Source: Rhizobium sullae
GTDB taxonomy: Bacteria > Pseudomonadota > Alphaproteobacteria > Rhizobiales > Rhizobiaceae
Reading direction: 5' to 3'
Assembly: GCF_900169785.1 (NCBI RefSeq)
Contig: NZ_FWER01000033.1
Coordinates: forward strand, 1-57,166
DNA length: 57,166 nucleotides
Part shown: piece by piece, positions 17,941-26,971 of the stretch
How the letters are laid out: each line of letters starts with the position of its first letter
Position numbering within the stretch: position 1 is the first letter of the stretch
Notes under the pieces: model-generated
The model's database searches: none
What the model was told of the DNA's origin: nothing
The model's input: the letters and a program-made list of their open reading frames with translations, nothing else
Made by a program: the position numbers and the translations under genes

Positions 17941-18208
17941 GGGAACCTCCTTCGTTCTGCCTAAACTCTATCAACTTGGTCGTATAACGAAACGAACGTT
18001 CTTCCGGTTCCCCAGGTGCTTTTAGAATGTCATCCCATATGACGGGCAAATCTGAAATGAGCATCCTGCCCGGCGATATGTCCGCATTGCGAGCCATCCT
18101 AAGAAATGTGGCATTCCGGCGACAAGAAGGCTGCTGAAATAACAAATTCGCGACAGGACGGGCGATGATGTCTCAAGGGACCAGGCGCCGCGCTCAAACC
18201 GCGCTCTC

Positions 18209-18664
18209 TCATGGTCGTGAATCTCCAATGAAACTCGAATAGAATTCATCGACGTTTTTTGCCTTGCGCATCGACATAAGGACGCCATCTGACTGCAGGC
18301 GCCGTGCGATGGCGGCAAGCACGTTTAGGTATGCGCCTCGATTGCTCTCTCCGAAAAGCAGCACGAAGGCGATGTCCGTCGGCACGTCGTCGATCGCCTC
18401 GAAATCCAGCGGCTGCGCGAAACGCACAAGAAGGCCGCGCGGGCTCGTCATGCCGGCGATCACCGCATGCGGCACCGCGATGCCGTTGCCGATGCCGGTC
18501 GAGCCGAGGTTTTCACGGCTTTCCAGCGCCTGGAGGATGATCTTCTCCTCGATGTCGAATGCTTTGCCGGCCTTTTCCGCGAGGCTCCGCAGCGCACGCC
18601 ACTTCGTCGCCCCCGAGACGCCGATGAAGGCATGCTCCGGCCGGATGATGTCTGCGAGGTTCAT
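18209..18664 (-). CDS. ptsN: PTS EIIA-Ntr-like protein (PtsN family)
   Basis: The 151-aa product is a single EIIA fructose/Ntr-type domain. The phosphorylatable histidine is H66 in NGIAVPHAVI, and the preceding LESRENLGSTGIG matches PtsN. In Enterobacteria unphosphorylated EIIA-Ntr binds KdpD and K+ transporters; here the gene sits 41 bases after kdpE in the same direction, so a role in K+ signalling is a strong inference. ATG 18664 gives normal PtsN length; the frame is open to 18709 overlapping kdpE. Rhizobia often carry more than one PtsN; whether this is the main or an extra copy cannot be seen. Confidence 0.85.
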   Translation of the reverse strand: MNLADIIRPEHAFIGVSGATKWRALRSLAEKAGKAFDIEEKIILQALESRENLGSTGIGNGIAVPHAVIAGMTSPRGLLVRFAQPLDFEAIDDVPTDIAFVLLFGESNRGAYLNVLAAIARRLQSDGVLMSMRKAKNVDEFYSSFIGDSRP

Positions 18665-18705
18665 GTCTTTCCCGTTATCATATTGACCGGATGAGGCGCC
18701 CGAAA

Positions 18706-19398
18706 TCAATCCGGCTCCCTAAGCCGGTAGCCGACGCCGGTTTCGGTGGTGATATATTGCGGCTGGTCCGGAATCTGCTCCACCTTTTGCCGCAGCTGGC
18801 GGACATAGACGCGCAGATACTGAACGTCGGCTGCCGGTCCCCAAATCTGTTTCAGAAGGAACTGATGCGTCAGCACCTTGCCGGCGTGCTGGGCGAGCAC
18901 TCGAAGGATATCGTATTCCTTCGGAGACAGCTTGATCTCCCTGTCGTCCACCTTGACGATCCGCTTGACGAGATCGATGGAAAGACCACTGGTTTGGAAG
19001 ATGGCCTTTTCGCCCTGCTGCTGCAGCCGATGGCGGAGTGCCACACGGATGCGGGCACCGAGCTCGTTGATGCCGAAGGGTTTCGTCACATAGTCGTCAG
19101 CGCCGGTTTCGAGCGCCTTGACGATGCCCGCCTCGTCGGTGCGGCTGGAGAGGATGACGACGGGCATGGAAAGGCCATCTTCGCGCCATTCGCGCAGCAG
19201 GTCGTGGCCCGGCTTGTCGGGAAGGCCGAGATCCAGAACGACGAGGTCCGGCTCATTTTCTTTCACGGCCCGATCGGCACTGGCGGCATTCGGCGCCTCA
19301 TGCACCTCGTAGCCTTGCGCACTGAGCCCGACGCGAAGCAGTTTGCGGATCGGCGGCTCGTCGTCGACAACGAGAATTTTCACGGCTGAACCGGTCAT
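18706..19398 (-). CDS. kdpE: KdpE response regulator
   Basis: The 230-aa OmpR/PhoB-type regulator has an N-terminal receiver with acidic pair D12-D13, phosphoacceptor D56 (LVVLDLGLPD) and a C-terminal winged helix (LSPKEYDILRVLAQHAGKVLTHQ, then YLRVYVRQLRQKVE). Phosphorylated by KdpD, it activates the kdp promoter under K+ limitation. Its start overlaps the kdpD stop by four bases. Confidence 0.95.
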   Translation of the reverse strand: MTGSAVKILVVDDEPPIRKLLRVGLSAQGYEVHEAPNAASADRAVKENEPDLVVLDLGLPDKPGHDLLREWREDGLSMPVVILSSRTDEAGIVKALETGADDYVTKPFGINELGARIRVALRHRLQQQGEKAIFQTSGLSIDLVKRIVKVDDREIKLSPKEYDILRVLAQHAGKVLTHQFLLKQIWGPAADVQYLRVYVRQLRQKVEQIPDQPQYITTETGVGYRLREPD

Positions 19399-22109
19399 TT
19401 GAGCTCATCCAGTTTTGGAATGTCATTGGGTTTCGGCAGGCGGATGGTAAAGACGGCGCCGGAGCGGTCCTTGCGGTTTTCGGCAATGATCGTTCCTCCC
19501 ATTGCCTCGATGAAACCGCGGCAAATGGAAAGGCCGAGACCTGTTCCGGCACGCACCTGGTCGCCCTTGCGGACGCGGTGGAAGGTATCGAAGACGCGGG
19601 TGAGATCGTTGGGTGGAATACCCGGGCCCTCGTCGGCAATCTGAATGACGAGGTGTCCGGCATCGGTCCAGCCCTCGATGCGGATCACCGAACCTTCAGG
19701 CGCATATTTCGCAGCATTGTCGAGCAGGTTGAAGAGCGCCTGTTCGAAAAGTACGGGATCGACACGCACCATCGGCAGGTCGGCAGGCATGATCATCTCG
19801 GTCTTGTGACGCTCAAGGATCTTGATGGCCCGCCTCAGCGCGCTGCCGGCGATATCGCCTGGATAGTGCAAGCCGTAATTCGGCTCCATGGCTCCGGATT
19901 CGATTTTCGTCATGTCGAGCAGGTTGGCGATGAACCGGTTCAGGCGTTCGGATTCGTCGATAACTGTCGACAGAAGATCGTCGCGATCTTCTGCCAGCAT
20001 GGAGCCGAAATAGTCGCGCAGTGTGCCGGCGGCGCCAAGGACCGCGGCAAGCGGTGTCTTCAGGTCGTGCGAAATCGAGGTCAGCAAGGCGGAACGCAAC
20101 CGGTCGGCTTCGGCGGCGAGCTTGGCGCGATCGACATCGGCAACGAGCTGTACGCGCTCGATGGCAAGCGCTGCCTGGTCGGCAAGCGCATCCAGGAGCC
20201 GCTGCTGCTCGGGCGTAAACAGCGGGCCCTCGCGGCGGTCGCTGTCGAGACCGATGACGCCGACGGCGGTGCGCCCGGTTCGTAGCGGCACATAAAGGCG
20301 TTTGGCGCCGGGAAGCGTATCCGCGCCGCGCCCGGCGGCATGATTGTGTTCCCAGGCCCAGCGTGCCGCGGCAATATCGGCATCGTCCAGCGTGTCGTCA
20401 GGCGGATATCCTGCCTTGACTGCGATCGTACCTTCTTCGGGTAGGAGCAGGACGACACGGACCTTGAGCATCGAGGCGATCTGGAAGGCGGTCGCCCAGA
20501 GCACGTCGTCGAGCGTGCCGGTGCTCGCGAGCTTGCGGGAAAAAAGATAAAGGTCCTCGGTGGTGCGCGCACGCTGACGCGCGGCCGCCGCCTGCCGCTG
20601 AACGGCTGCCGTGAGGTTACTCGCAATCAGCGCAACGCCGATAAAGAAGAAAAAGGCGATCACGCTTTCGGGGTCCCTGATCGTCAGGGTGAAACGCGGC
20701 GGCAGGAAAAAGAAGTTAAAGGCAAGCGCGCCCAGAAGGCAGCTGTAGAGCGCGGGCCGCAAACCGTGGAGGACGGCGGAGGTGAGTACTGCCATCAGGA
20801 AAACCAGGGCAAGGTTGCGCACGTCCAGAACCTGATCGAGCACCACGCTGAATCCGAGCGCTACGGCAACATAGGCCGTTGCGAGCAGATAGGCCTTGAT
20901 GTTGAAGGCCGGCAATGCAGGTGCCAGTCTGACGCCTCGGCCCGCGCTGTCGTCCTTCTCGTTGCCGGAGATGACATGAATGCTGATATCGCCGGCGAGC
21001 CGGATCAGATCGTCGACCGGCGAGTGCTGAAACCATTGGCGCCATGTCGGCGCCTCGGGCGAACCGACAACGATATGCGTGACGTTGTTGGCGCTCGCGT
21101 GGCGAAGCAATTCCTCGGCGACCCGGTTGCCGGGAAGCGTGAGTGCCTCGCCGCCGAGCCGCTCGGCTAGGCGCAGCGTTGCTGCGATCGTATCCCGCTC
21201 TTCTTCTGTCAGGCTGATCGACCGGTTGGTTTCGATATAGACGGCGGACCATGGCGCGCGCAGCCGCGAAGCCATGCGTGTGGCATAGCGCACCAGCGAG
21301 GCAGATCGCGGATGGTGATCGATCGAGACGAGCACGCGTTCGCCGGCAGCCCATGGACCAGAGATCGCATGCGCCTGCATATGGCTTACAAGCTGGTCGT
21401 CGACACGCTGCGCAGTCTTGCGCAACGCAAGTTCACGAAGTGCCGTCAGATTCCCGGGCGTGAAATAGTTGGTCAGCGCGCGTTCGGCCGTTTTCGGCAC
21501 ATAGACCTTGCCATCGTGCAGGCGCTTGATCAGGTCCTCGGGCGTCAGGTCGATGATCTCGATATCGTCAGCCATGTCGATCACGGAGTCGGGCACCGTC
21601 TCGCGGACGCGGATGCGGGTGATCTGCGAAACGACGTCGTTCAGGCTCTCGACATGCTGGATGTTCAGCGTCGTATAGACGTCGATGCCGCGATCCAGCA
21701 GCTCCTTGACGTCGAGATAGCGTTTCGGATGGCGGCTGCCTTCGGCGTTGGTGTGGGCAAGTTCATCGACGAGGACGAGCCCCGGCTTGCGGGCGAGGAT
21801 GGCGTCGAGGTCCATCTCCTCCAGAGTGTGGCCCTTGTAATGGACTTTCACCCGCGGAATGATCGCAAAGCCGTCGAGCAGAGCCTGGGTTTCCCTGCGG
21901 CCGTGGGTCTCGACGACCCCAACAACAACGTCGATGCCGTCCGCAAGCTTTGCCCGTCCGGAAACCAGCATTTCATAGGTCTTGCCGACGCCAGGTGCGG
22001 CGCCGAGGAATATCTTCAACCGGCCGCGCGTTTCGGCCCGCGCCTTCTCGAGAAGCGCGTCCGGCGAGGGCCTTGCAACCTGATCGCGGTTATCATCCGG
22101 CATTCGCAT
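19395..22109 (-). CDS. kdpD: KdpD sensor histidine kinase
   Basis: The 904-aa protein has the complete KdpD order: N-terminal KdpD domain with Walker A GAAPGVGKT (36-44) and DELAHTN, a universal-stress-like domain (about 250-375), a four-helix DUF4118 membrane block (about 400-495), a GAF domain, then HisKA with phospho-His near 681 (SISHDLKTPL) and HATPase with N- and G-boxes. It senses K+ limitation or turgor at the inner membrane and phosphorylates KdpE. A 57-base gap separates it from kdpC. Confidence 0.95.
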   Translation of the reverse strand: MRMPDDNRDQVARPSPDALLEKARAETRGRLKIFLGAAPGVGKTYEMLVSGRAKLADGIDVVVGVVETHGRRETQALLDGFAIIPRVKVHYKGHTLEEMDLDAILARKPGLVLVDELAHTNAEGSRHPKRYLDVKELLDRGIDVYTTLNIQHVESLNDVVSQITRIRVRETVPDSVIDMADDIEIIDLTPEDLIKRLHDGKVYVPKTAERALTNYFTPGNLTALRELALRKTAQRVDDQLVSHMQAHAISGPWAAGERVLVSIDHHPRSASLVRYATRMASRLRAPWSAVYIETNRSISLTEEERDTIAATLRLAERLGGEALTLPGNRVAEELLRHASANNVTHIVVGSPEAPTWRQWFQHSPVDDLIRLAGDISIHVISGNEKDDSAGRGVRLAPALPAFNIKAYLLATAYVAVALGFSVVLDQVLDVRNLALVFLMAVLTSAVLHGLRPALYSCLLGALAFNFFFLPPRFTLTIRDPESVIAFFFFIGVALIASNLTAAVQRQAAAARQRARTTEDLYLFSRKLASTGTLDDVLWATAFQIASMLKVRVVLLLPEEGTIAVKAGYPPDDTLDDADIAAARWAWEHNHAAGRGADTLPGAKRLYVPLRTGRTAVGVIGLDSDRREGPLFTPEQQRLLDALADQAALAIERVQLVADVDRAKLAAEADRLRSALLTSISHDLKTPLAAVLGAAGTLRDYFGSMLAEDRDDLLSTVIDESERLNRFIANLLDMTKIESGAMEPNYGLHYPGDIAGSALRRAIKILERHKTEMIMPADLPMVRVDPVLFEQALFNLLDNAAKYAPEGSVIRIEGWTDAGHLVIQIADEGPGIPPNDLTRVFDTFHRVRKGDQVRAGTGLGLSICRGFIEAMGGTIIAENRKDRSGAVFTIRLPKPNDIPKLDELK

Positions 22110-22166
22110 GATCTTTCCGATGAGCAGGCCCTGGACCGCTTGCGAACCGTCCGGGGCCTACAACCT

Positions 22167-22736
22167 TTACTGAGTCATAGAAGCATCGAGGGACCGGTTC
22201 AATGCCAGAACATTGACCGTCGGTTCGCCAAGGATGCCGAGTTCAGGGTGCTGTATGGCGCTATCCACCAGCGCCTTTACCGCAGCCTCGTCCATGTTGC
22301 GGGCCTTGGCAACGCGCGGTACCTGGAAGTAGGCAGTGTCCGGCGAGATATGCGGGTCAAGCCCGCTGCCGGAGGCGGTCACCAGATCGATCGGCACTTC
22401 GGCATTCGGGTTTGTCGCCTTGGCGGCCTCGTAGTCGGCCTTCACACGGTCGATCAGCTTCTGGCTGGTCGGGCCGAGGTTCGAGCCGCCGGAGCTTTCG
22501 GCATTGTAGCCGTCGCCCGCCGCCGAAGGACGGCCGTGGAAATACGTGTCGCTGGTGAAGGATTGGCCGATCAGCGTCGAGCCGATCACCTGGCCATCCT
22601 TCTCGATCAGGCTGCCATTTGCCTGCGTCGGAAACAGCGCCTTGGCGACGCCTGTCATGGCAAGCGGGTAAAGCAGGCCGGTGATGGCCGTGGTGGCAAC
22701 GAACATGACGATCGCTGGACGAAGTTGTTTCAACAT
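22167..22736 (-). CDS. kdpC: K+-transporting ATPase subunit KdpC
   Basis: The 189-aa protein has one N-terminal membrane helix (PAIVMFVATTAITGLLYPLA) and the conserved periplasmic motifs GSTLIGQSF, YFHGRPSAAG and ASGSGLDPHIS. It assembles with KdpA and KdpB. It follows kdpB by 12 bases. Confidence 0.95.
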   Translation of the reverse strand: MLKQLRPAIVMFVATTAITGLLYPLAMTGVAKALFPTQANGSLIEKDGQVIGSTLIGQSFTSDTYFHGRPSAAGDGYNAESSGGSNLGPTSQKLIDRVKADYEAAKATNPNAEVPIDLVTASGSGLDPHISPDTAYFQVPRVAKARNMDEAAVKALVDSAIQHPELGILGEPTVNVLALNRSLDASMTQ

Positions 22737-22748
22737 TGCTGGTACTCC

Positions 22749-24836
22749 TTAGGCGAGGCCGGCAGCGGTGATCAGCATGTCGATCGCCTTGATGCCGATG
22801 AACGGAACGACAATGCCGCCGAGGCCGTAGATCAAAAGGTTGCGCGAAAGCAGGGCGCCCGCCCCAATCGGACGGTAGCGCACGCCTTTGAGGGACAAGG
22901 GGATCAACGCGATGATGATCAGCGCGTTGAAGATGATCGCCGAGAGGATGGCGCTTTGCGGCGACGACAAGCCCATGACGTTCAGCGCGGAAAGCTGCGG
23001 GTAGAAGGTGAGGAACATCGCCGGGATGATGGCGAAATACTTGGCGATATCGTTGGCGATCGAAAAGGTCGTCAGCGCGCCTCGGGTCATCAAGAGCTGC
23101 TTGCCGATCTCGACGATCTCGATGAGCTTCGTCGGGTCGCTGTCGAGGTCGACCATGTTGCCCGCCTCGCGGGCGGCGACGGTGCCGGTATTCATGGCGA
23201 CACCGACGTCGGCCTGGGCAAGGGCCGGTGCGTCGTTCGTGCCGTCGCCGCACATGGCGACCAGCTTACCTTTCGCCTGTTCCTCGCGGATGAGCGTCAG
23301 CTTGTTTTCGGGTGTTGCCTGCGCCAGGAAGTCGTCGACGCCGGCTTCGGCGGCGATCGCAGCGGCGGTCATCGGGTTGTCGCCTGTGATCATGACGGTA
23401 CGGATGCCCATGCGGCGCAGTTCGGCGAAACGCTCGCGGATGCCGCCCTTGACGATGTCCTTGAGCTGAATGACGCCAAGCAGACGGCCGTCACGGGCAA
23501 CGGCAAGCGGCGTGCCGCCGGACCTGGCGATTTCGTCGGCGATTGTCTGCAACTCCTTCACGACGTCGCTGTTGATCCGCAATGCGAGTGCGGCGTTGCC
23601 CGACATAGAGGTTGAGCCTTCGCCGACATAGGCAAGCACCGCGTCGACAGCGCCCTTGCGTATCGACGAGCCCTCGACATCGACCCCACTCATGCGGGTC
23701 TGGGCCGTGAAGGGCACGAAAGTCGCCTTCAGGCTGGCCATCTCGCGGCCGCGGATTGCGTATTTCTCCTTGGCAAGCACGACGATCGATCGGCCTTCCG
23801 GCGTTTCGTCGGCAAGCGAAGCAAGCTGGGCTGCGTCGGCAAGCTCCTGCTCGGAGACGCCGCGGACCGGATGGAAGGCGGTTGCCTGGCGGTTGCCGAG
23901 GGTGATGGTGCCTGTCTTGTCGAGCAGCAGCGTGTCAACGTCTCCGGCGGCTTCGACGGCGCGGCCGGACATGGCGAGCACGTTGAAGCGGACAAGACGG
24001 TCCATGCCGGCAATACCGATGGCCGAGAGCAGGGCGCCGATCGTCGTCGGGATCAATGTCACGAAGAGTGCAACGAGCATGATGATGGGGATCGAGCCGC
24101 CGGCATAGATCGCAAAGCTTGGGATCGTCGCAGTCGCGAGAACGAAGATCAGCGTCATGCCGGCGAGCAGGATGTTGAGGGCGATCTCGTTCGGGGTCTT
24201 CTGGCGTTCCGCACCTTCGACGAGCGAGATCATGCGGTCGAGGAAAGTCGACCCCGCAGCCGCCGTGATGCGAACGCGGATCCAGTCGGAAAGCACCTGC
24301 GTGCCGCCGGTGACCGCCGAACGATCACCGCCGGATTCGCGGATGACCGGCGCGGATTCGCCGGTGATCGCAGCTTCGTTGACCGAGGCGACACCTTCGA
24401 CGACTTCGCCGTCCGACGGGATGATGTCGCCGGCCTCGACAAGGACAAGGTCGCCGACCTTCAGGCTCGTGCCGGGCACCATGCGGTAACCCGTGCCGTC
24501 ATTGGACGTCAGCAGCTTGGCTTGGGTTTCGGTGCGGGCCCTGCGAAGCGAGTCGGCCTGCGCCTTGCCACGGCCTTCGGCGACAGCCTCGGCGAAGTTG
24601 GCGAAAAGCACGGTGAACCAGAGCCAGAGATTGATCTGGAAGGAAAAGTCGAGATTCCCGCGGCCGGTGATGAGATCGCGGAGGAAGAGAACGGTCGTGA
24701 GCGCCGAGACTGTGGCCACGACGAACATGACCGGGTTTCGGGCAAGCGTCCGCGGGTTGAGCTTCTTGAAAGCAGCGCTGACTGCCGGAATGAGGATGCG
24801 AGAATCCATGATGCTCGCGGATTTTGCCTGGCTCAT
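22749..24836 (-). CDS. kdpB: K+-transporting P-type ATPase subunit KdpB
   Basis: The 695-aa P-type ATPase contains the actuator TGES (158-161), phosphorylated Asp306 in DKTGTIT, the nucleotide-domain motifs, GDGTNDAPALAQADVGVAM, and about seven membrane helices. It hydrolyses ATP to drive K+ through KdpA. A short membrane ORF lies between it and kdpA, an arrangement not found in the E. coli operon. Confidence 0.97.
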   Translation of the reverse strand: MSQAKSASIMDSRILIPAVSAAFKKLNPRTLARNPVMFVVATVSALTTVLFLRDLITGRGNLDFSFQINLWLWFTVLFANFAEAVAEGRGKAQADSLRRARTETQAKLLTSNDGTGYRMVPGTSLKVGDLVLVEAGDIIPSDGEVVEGVASVNEAAITGESAPVIRESGGDRSAVTGGTQVLSDWIRVRITAAAGSTFLDRMISLVEGAERQKTPNEIALNILLAGMTLIFVLATATIPSFAIYAGGSIPIIMLVALFVTLIPTTIGALLSAIGIAGMDRLVRFNVLAMSGRAVEAAGDVDTLLLDKTGTITLGNRQATAFHPVRGVSEQELADAAQLASLADETPEGRSIVVLAKEKYAIRGREMASLKATFVPFTAQTRMSGVDVEGSSIRKGAVDAVLAYVGEGSTSMSGNAALALRINSDVVKELQTIADEIARSGGTPLAVARDGRLLGVIQLKDIVKGGIRERFAELRRMGIRTVMITGDNPMTAAAIAAEAGVDDFLAQATPENKLTLIREEQAKGKLVAMCGDGTNDAPALAQADVGVAMNTGTVAAREAGNMVDLDSDPTKLIEIVEIGKQLLMTRGALTTFSIANDIAKYFAIIPAMFLTFYPQLSALNVMGLSSPQSAILSAIIFNALIIIALIPLSLKGVRYRPIGAGALLSRNLLIYGLGGIVVPFIGIKAIDMLITAAGLA

Positions 24837-24877
24837 AAGAGACTCCAGCTTGAAAGAGTAAGGCGACCGTCGCGCGG

Positions 24878-25033
24878 TCAGCCATGTAGGATTCGAACGG
24901 CGGCGAGGATGACGAGGAGGCCGGCCATCATCACCAGGATGATGTCGGAGGCCCGCGCCATCCGCTCGCTGTCACATCCCGGTGAACCGGGATGTGACTT
25001 GAAGGGGCTGCGAGGTCTGCGACGAAGGATCAT
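24878..25033 (-). CDS. Small single-helix membrane protein between kdpA and kdpB
   Basis: A 51-aa frame starts at ATG 25033 behind a strong GAGGTGA site and ends 41 bases before kdpB. The N-terminal half is basic and polar, and the C-terminal half is one hydrophobic helix (SDIILVMMAGLLVILAAV) followed by RILHG. The good ribosome site, same strand and close spacing support expression with kdp. It is separate from KdpF, which is present upstream. It could be an accessory peptide of the Kdp complex. A perfect 12-bp hairpin lies within the coding sequence. Confidence 0.6.
   Translation of the reverse strand: MILRRRPRSPFKSHPGSPGCDSERMARASDIILVMMAGLLVILAAVRILHG
24971..24998. repeat. Perfect 12-bp hairpin inside the kdp operon
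   Basis: The arms gtcacatcccgg (24971-24982) and ccgggatgtgac (24987-24998) flank a four-base loop. It lies inside the 51-codon ORF between kdpA and kdpB and has no following T-run on either strand. It may limit read-through or set an mRNA end, or be a spread repeat that became part of the coding sequence. Confidence 0.7.
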
Positions 25034-25042
25034 GTCTTCACC

Positions 25043-26746
25043 TCAGAAGGTCTGGCCGGCGATCATCATCAGGTGCTCGACGACCGGGCCGAGGGCGAGG
25101 GCCGGAAAGAAGGTCAGACCGCCGACGATCAGGATGGTGCCGCCCAGAAGCCCGACGAAGAGCGGACCATCGGTCGGGAATGTGCCTGCCGAGGCGGGAA
25201 CCGACTTCTTGGCGACCAACGAACCCGCGATTGCAAGGGCCGGGATGATGACCAGGAAGCGGCCAGCCAGCATGCCGATGCCGAGCGTGATGTTGTAAAA
25301 GGGCGTGTTGCCGGTCAGGCCACCGAAAGCCGAGCCGTTGTTGGCGGCAGCCGAGGTATAGGCATAAAGGATTTCGGAGAAGCCGTGCGGACCGGCCGTG
25401 CCGATCGAGGCGACGGCTGAGGGAAGCACGGTTGCGATTGCCGTGAAGATCAGCATGGCAGCGGGCAGGCAGAGAATGGCAAGCACGGCCATTTTCATTT
25501 CCTTGGCTTCGATCTTCTTGCCGAGATATTCCGGCGTACGGCCGACCATCAGGCCTGCGACAAAGATCGCGATGATGATGAACAGCAAGATGCCGTAAAA
25601 GCCTGCGCCCACGCCGCCGACGATGACTTCGCCGAGCTGCATGTTGATCAGCGGGATGAGGCCACCAAACGCGGTGAAACTGCCGTGCATCGCATTGACG
25701 GCGCCGCAGGAGGCGGCGGTCGTGATGACGGCAAACAGCGAGGAGAGCGCGACGCCGAAGCGGACTTCCTTGCCTTCCATATTGCCACCGTTGAGTCCGA
25801 AGGCGTGCATCAGCGGGTTGCCGGAGGCTTCCGCCCAGTAAGTGACGCCGACGCCGATGACGAACAGGATGCCCATCGTGGCAAGGATCGCCCAGCCCTG
25901 GCGCTGGTTGCCGACCATGCGGCCGAAAACATTGGTCAATGCGGCGCCGATCGCGAAGATGGAAAGCATCTGGACGAGGTTAGAAATGGCGTCCGGATTC
26001 TCGAAGGGATGCGCGGAATTGGCATTGAAGAAGCCTCCGCCGTTTGTTCCCAGCATCTTGATGGCAAGCTGGGAGGCAACGGGGCCGACAGCGATTGTCT
26101 GCTTGGCGCCTTCAAGCGTCGTTGCTTCCACATAAGGGCCGAGCGTCTGCGGAACGCCGAGATAGACATAGACCAGTGTCAGTATGATGCAGAGCGGCAG
26201 CAGCACGTAGAGCGTGCTGCGGATCATATCGACCCAGAAATTGCCGATTGCCTTACCGGACGCGCGCGCAAAGGCGCGGATTAGGCCGACGGCAATGGCA
26301 ATACCGGTTGCAGCCGACACGAAGTTCTGAACGGTGAGCCCTACCATCTGCGTGAGATAGGACATCGTGCTTTCGCCGCCGTAATTCTGCCAATTCGTGT
26401 TCGTGACGAAGCTGACGGCGGTGTTGAACGACAGCTCCGGCGGCACGGAGGTCATGCCGGCCGGGTTATAGGGGAGAACAGCCTGCAGGCGCATCAGCGC
26501 ATAAAGGACGAGCACGCCCAGGAAATTGAAAAGCAGCATCGAAAAAACATAGGAGGTCCAATGCTGCTCCTCGCGCTCGCTCGTGCCGGCAATGGCGTAA
26601 AGCCCGCGCTCGATTGGAACGAGGACCGGTGAAAGGAATGTGCGCTCGCCGTCGAAGACACGCGTCATGTAGCCGCCGAGCGGTCTGACGAGCGCGATGA
26701 GGATCCCGCAGTAAAGCAGGATCTGAAGCCATCCGTTGAGGGTCAT
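25043..26746 (-). CDS. kdpA: K+-transporting ATPase subunit KdpA
   Basis: The 567-aa protein has about ten membrane helices and the four selectivity-filter segments of KdpA: TNTNWQNYGG, GTNGGGFFNANS, CGAVNAMHGSF and NNGSAFGG. It is the K+-binding channel-like subunit of the pump. ATG 26746 has a GGAGGT-like site just upstream. KdpF precedes it by 32 bases. Confidence 0.97.
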   Translation of the reverse strand: MTLNGWLQILLYCGILIALVRPLGGYMTRVFDGERTFLSPVLVPIERGLYAIAGTSEREEQHWTSYVFSMLLFNFLGVLVLYALMRLQAVLPYNPAGMTSVPPELSFNTAVSFVTNTNWQNYGGESTMSYLTQMVGLTVQNFVSAATGIAIAVGLIRAFARASGKAIGNFWVDMIRSTLYVLLPLCIILTLVYVYLGVPQTLGPYVEATTLEGAKQTIAVGPVASQLAIKMLGTNGGGFFNANSAHPFENPDAISNLVQMLSIFAIGAALTNVFGRMVGNQRQGWAILATMGILFVIGVGVTYWAEASGNPLMHAFGLNGGNMEGKEVRFGVALSSLFAVITTAASCGAVNAMHGSFTAFGGLIPLINMQLGEVIVGGVGAGFYGILLFIIIAIFVAGLMVGRTPEYLGKKIEAKEMKMAVLAILCLPAAMLIFTAIATVLPSAVASIGTAGPHGFSEILYAYTSAAANNGSAFGGLTGNTPFYNITLGIGMLAGRFLVIIPALAIAGSLVAKKSVPASAGTFPTDGPLFVGLLGGTILIVGGLTFFPALALGPVVEHLMMIAGQTF

Positions 26747-26778
26747 GGGAGGTAACTTTCAGTACCCGGGCTTCTTGA

Positions 26779-26868
26779 TCAGAAGCGCTCGGGGCGAATA
26801 AGAGCGTAGGTAAGGTAAACGGTCAGAAACACCGTCACCGCACCGCTTAAGATATAATCGAGTGTCAT
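26779..26868 (-). CDS. kdpF: KdpF small subunit
   Basis: A 29-aa peptide starting MTLDYILSGAV and ending YALIRPERF, directly upstream of kdpA. Length, single hydrophobic helix and the C-terminal ALxRPExF match KdpF, the lipid-like stabilising peptide of the KdpFABC complex. Confidence 0.9.
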   Translation of the reverse strand: MTLDYILSGAVTVFLTVYLTYALIRPERF

Positions 26869-26881
26869 GATGTTCCTCGGT

Positions 26882-26965
26882 TCAGAGCCTGTCGCAGGCG
26901 CTGGTATAGGCAAAGCACAGTGCGAAGAATGCGACCGCAATGCCGGGTAGAATGATGTCCATCAT
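26882..26965 (-). CDS. 27-aa membrane peptide at head of kdp operon
   Basis: The frame MMDIILPGIAVAFFALCFAY plus seven residues begins at ATG 26965 behind AGGAG and ends 13 bases before kdpF. It is almost wholly one hydrophobic helix ending ACDRL, so it is a likely membrane peptide rather than a soluble leader. Its ribosome site falls in a hairpin arm. I do not know a gene symbol. It may be an extra Kdp subunit or a translated leader that couples to kdpF. Confidence 0.65.
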   Translation of the reverse strand: MMDIILPGIAVAFFALCFAYTSACDRL

Positions 26966-26971
26966 CGATCT

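Noticed and set aside
21312..23615. 767-codon open frame on + across kdpD, kdpC and kdpB
   Set aside because: It lies antisense to three well-identified kdp genes; long antisense frames arise from GC-rich codon bias and the product shows no domain.
23871..25298. 475-codon open frame on + across kdpB and the 51-aa ORF
   Set aside because: Antisense shadow; no ribosome site or recognised domain.
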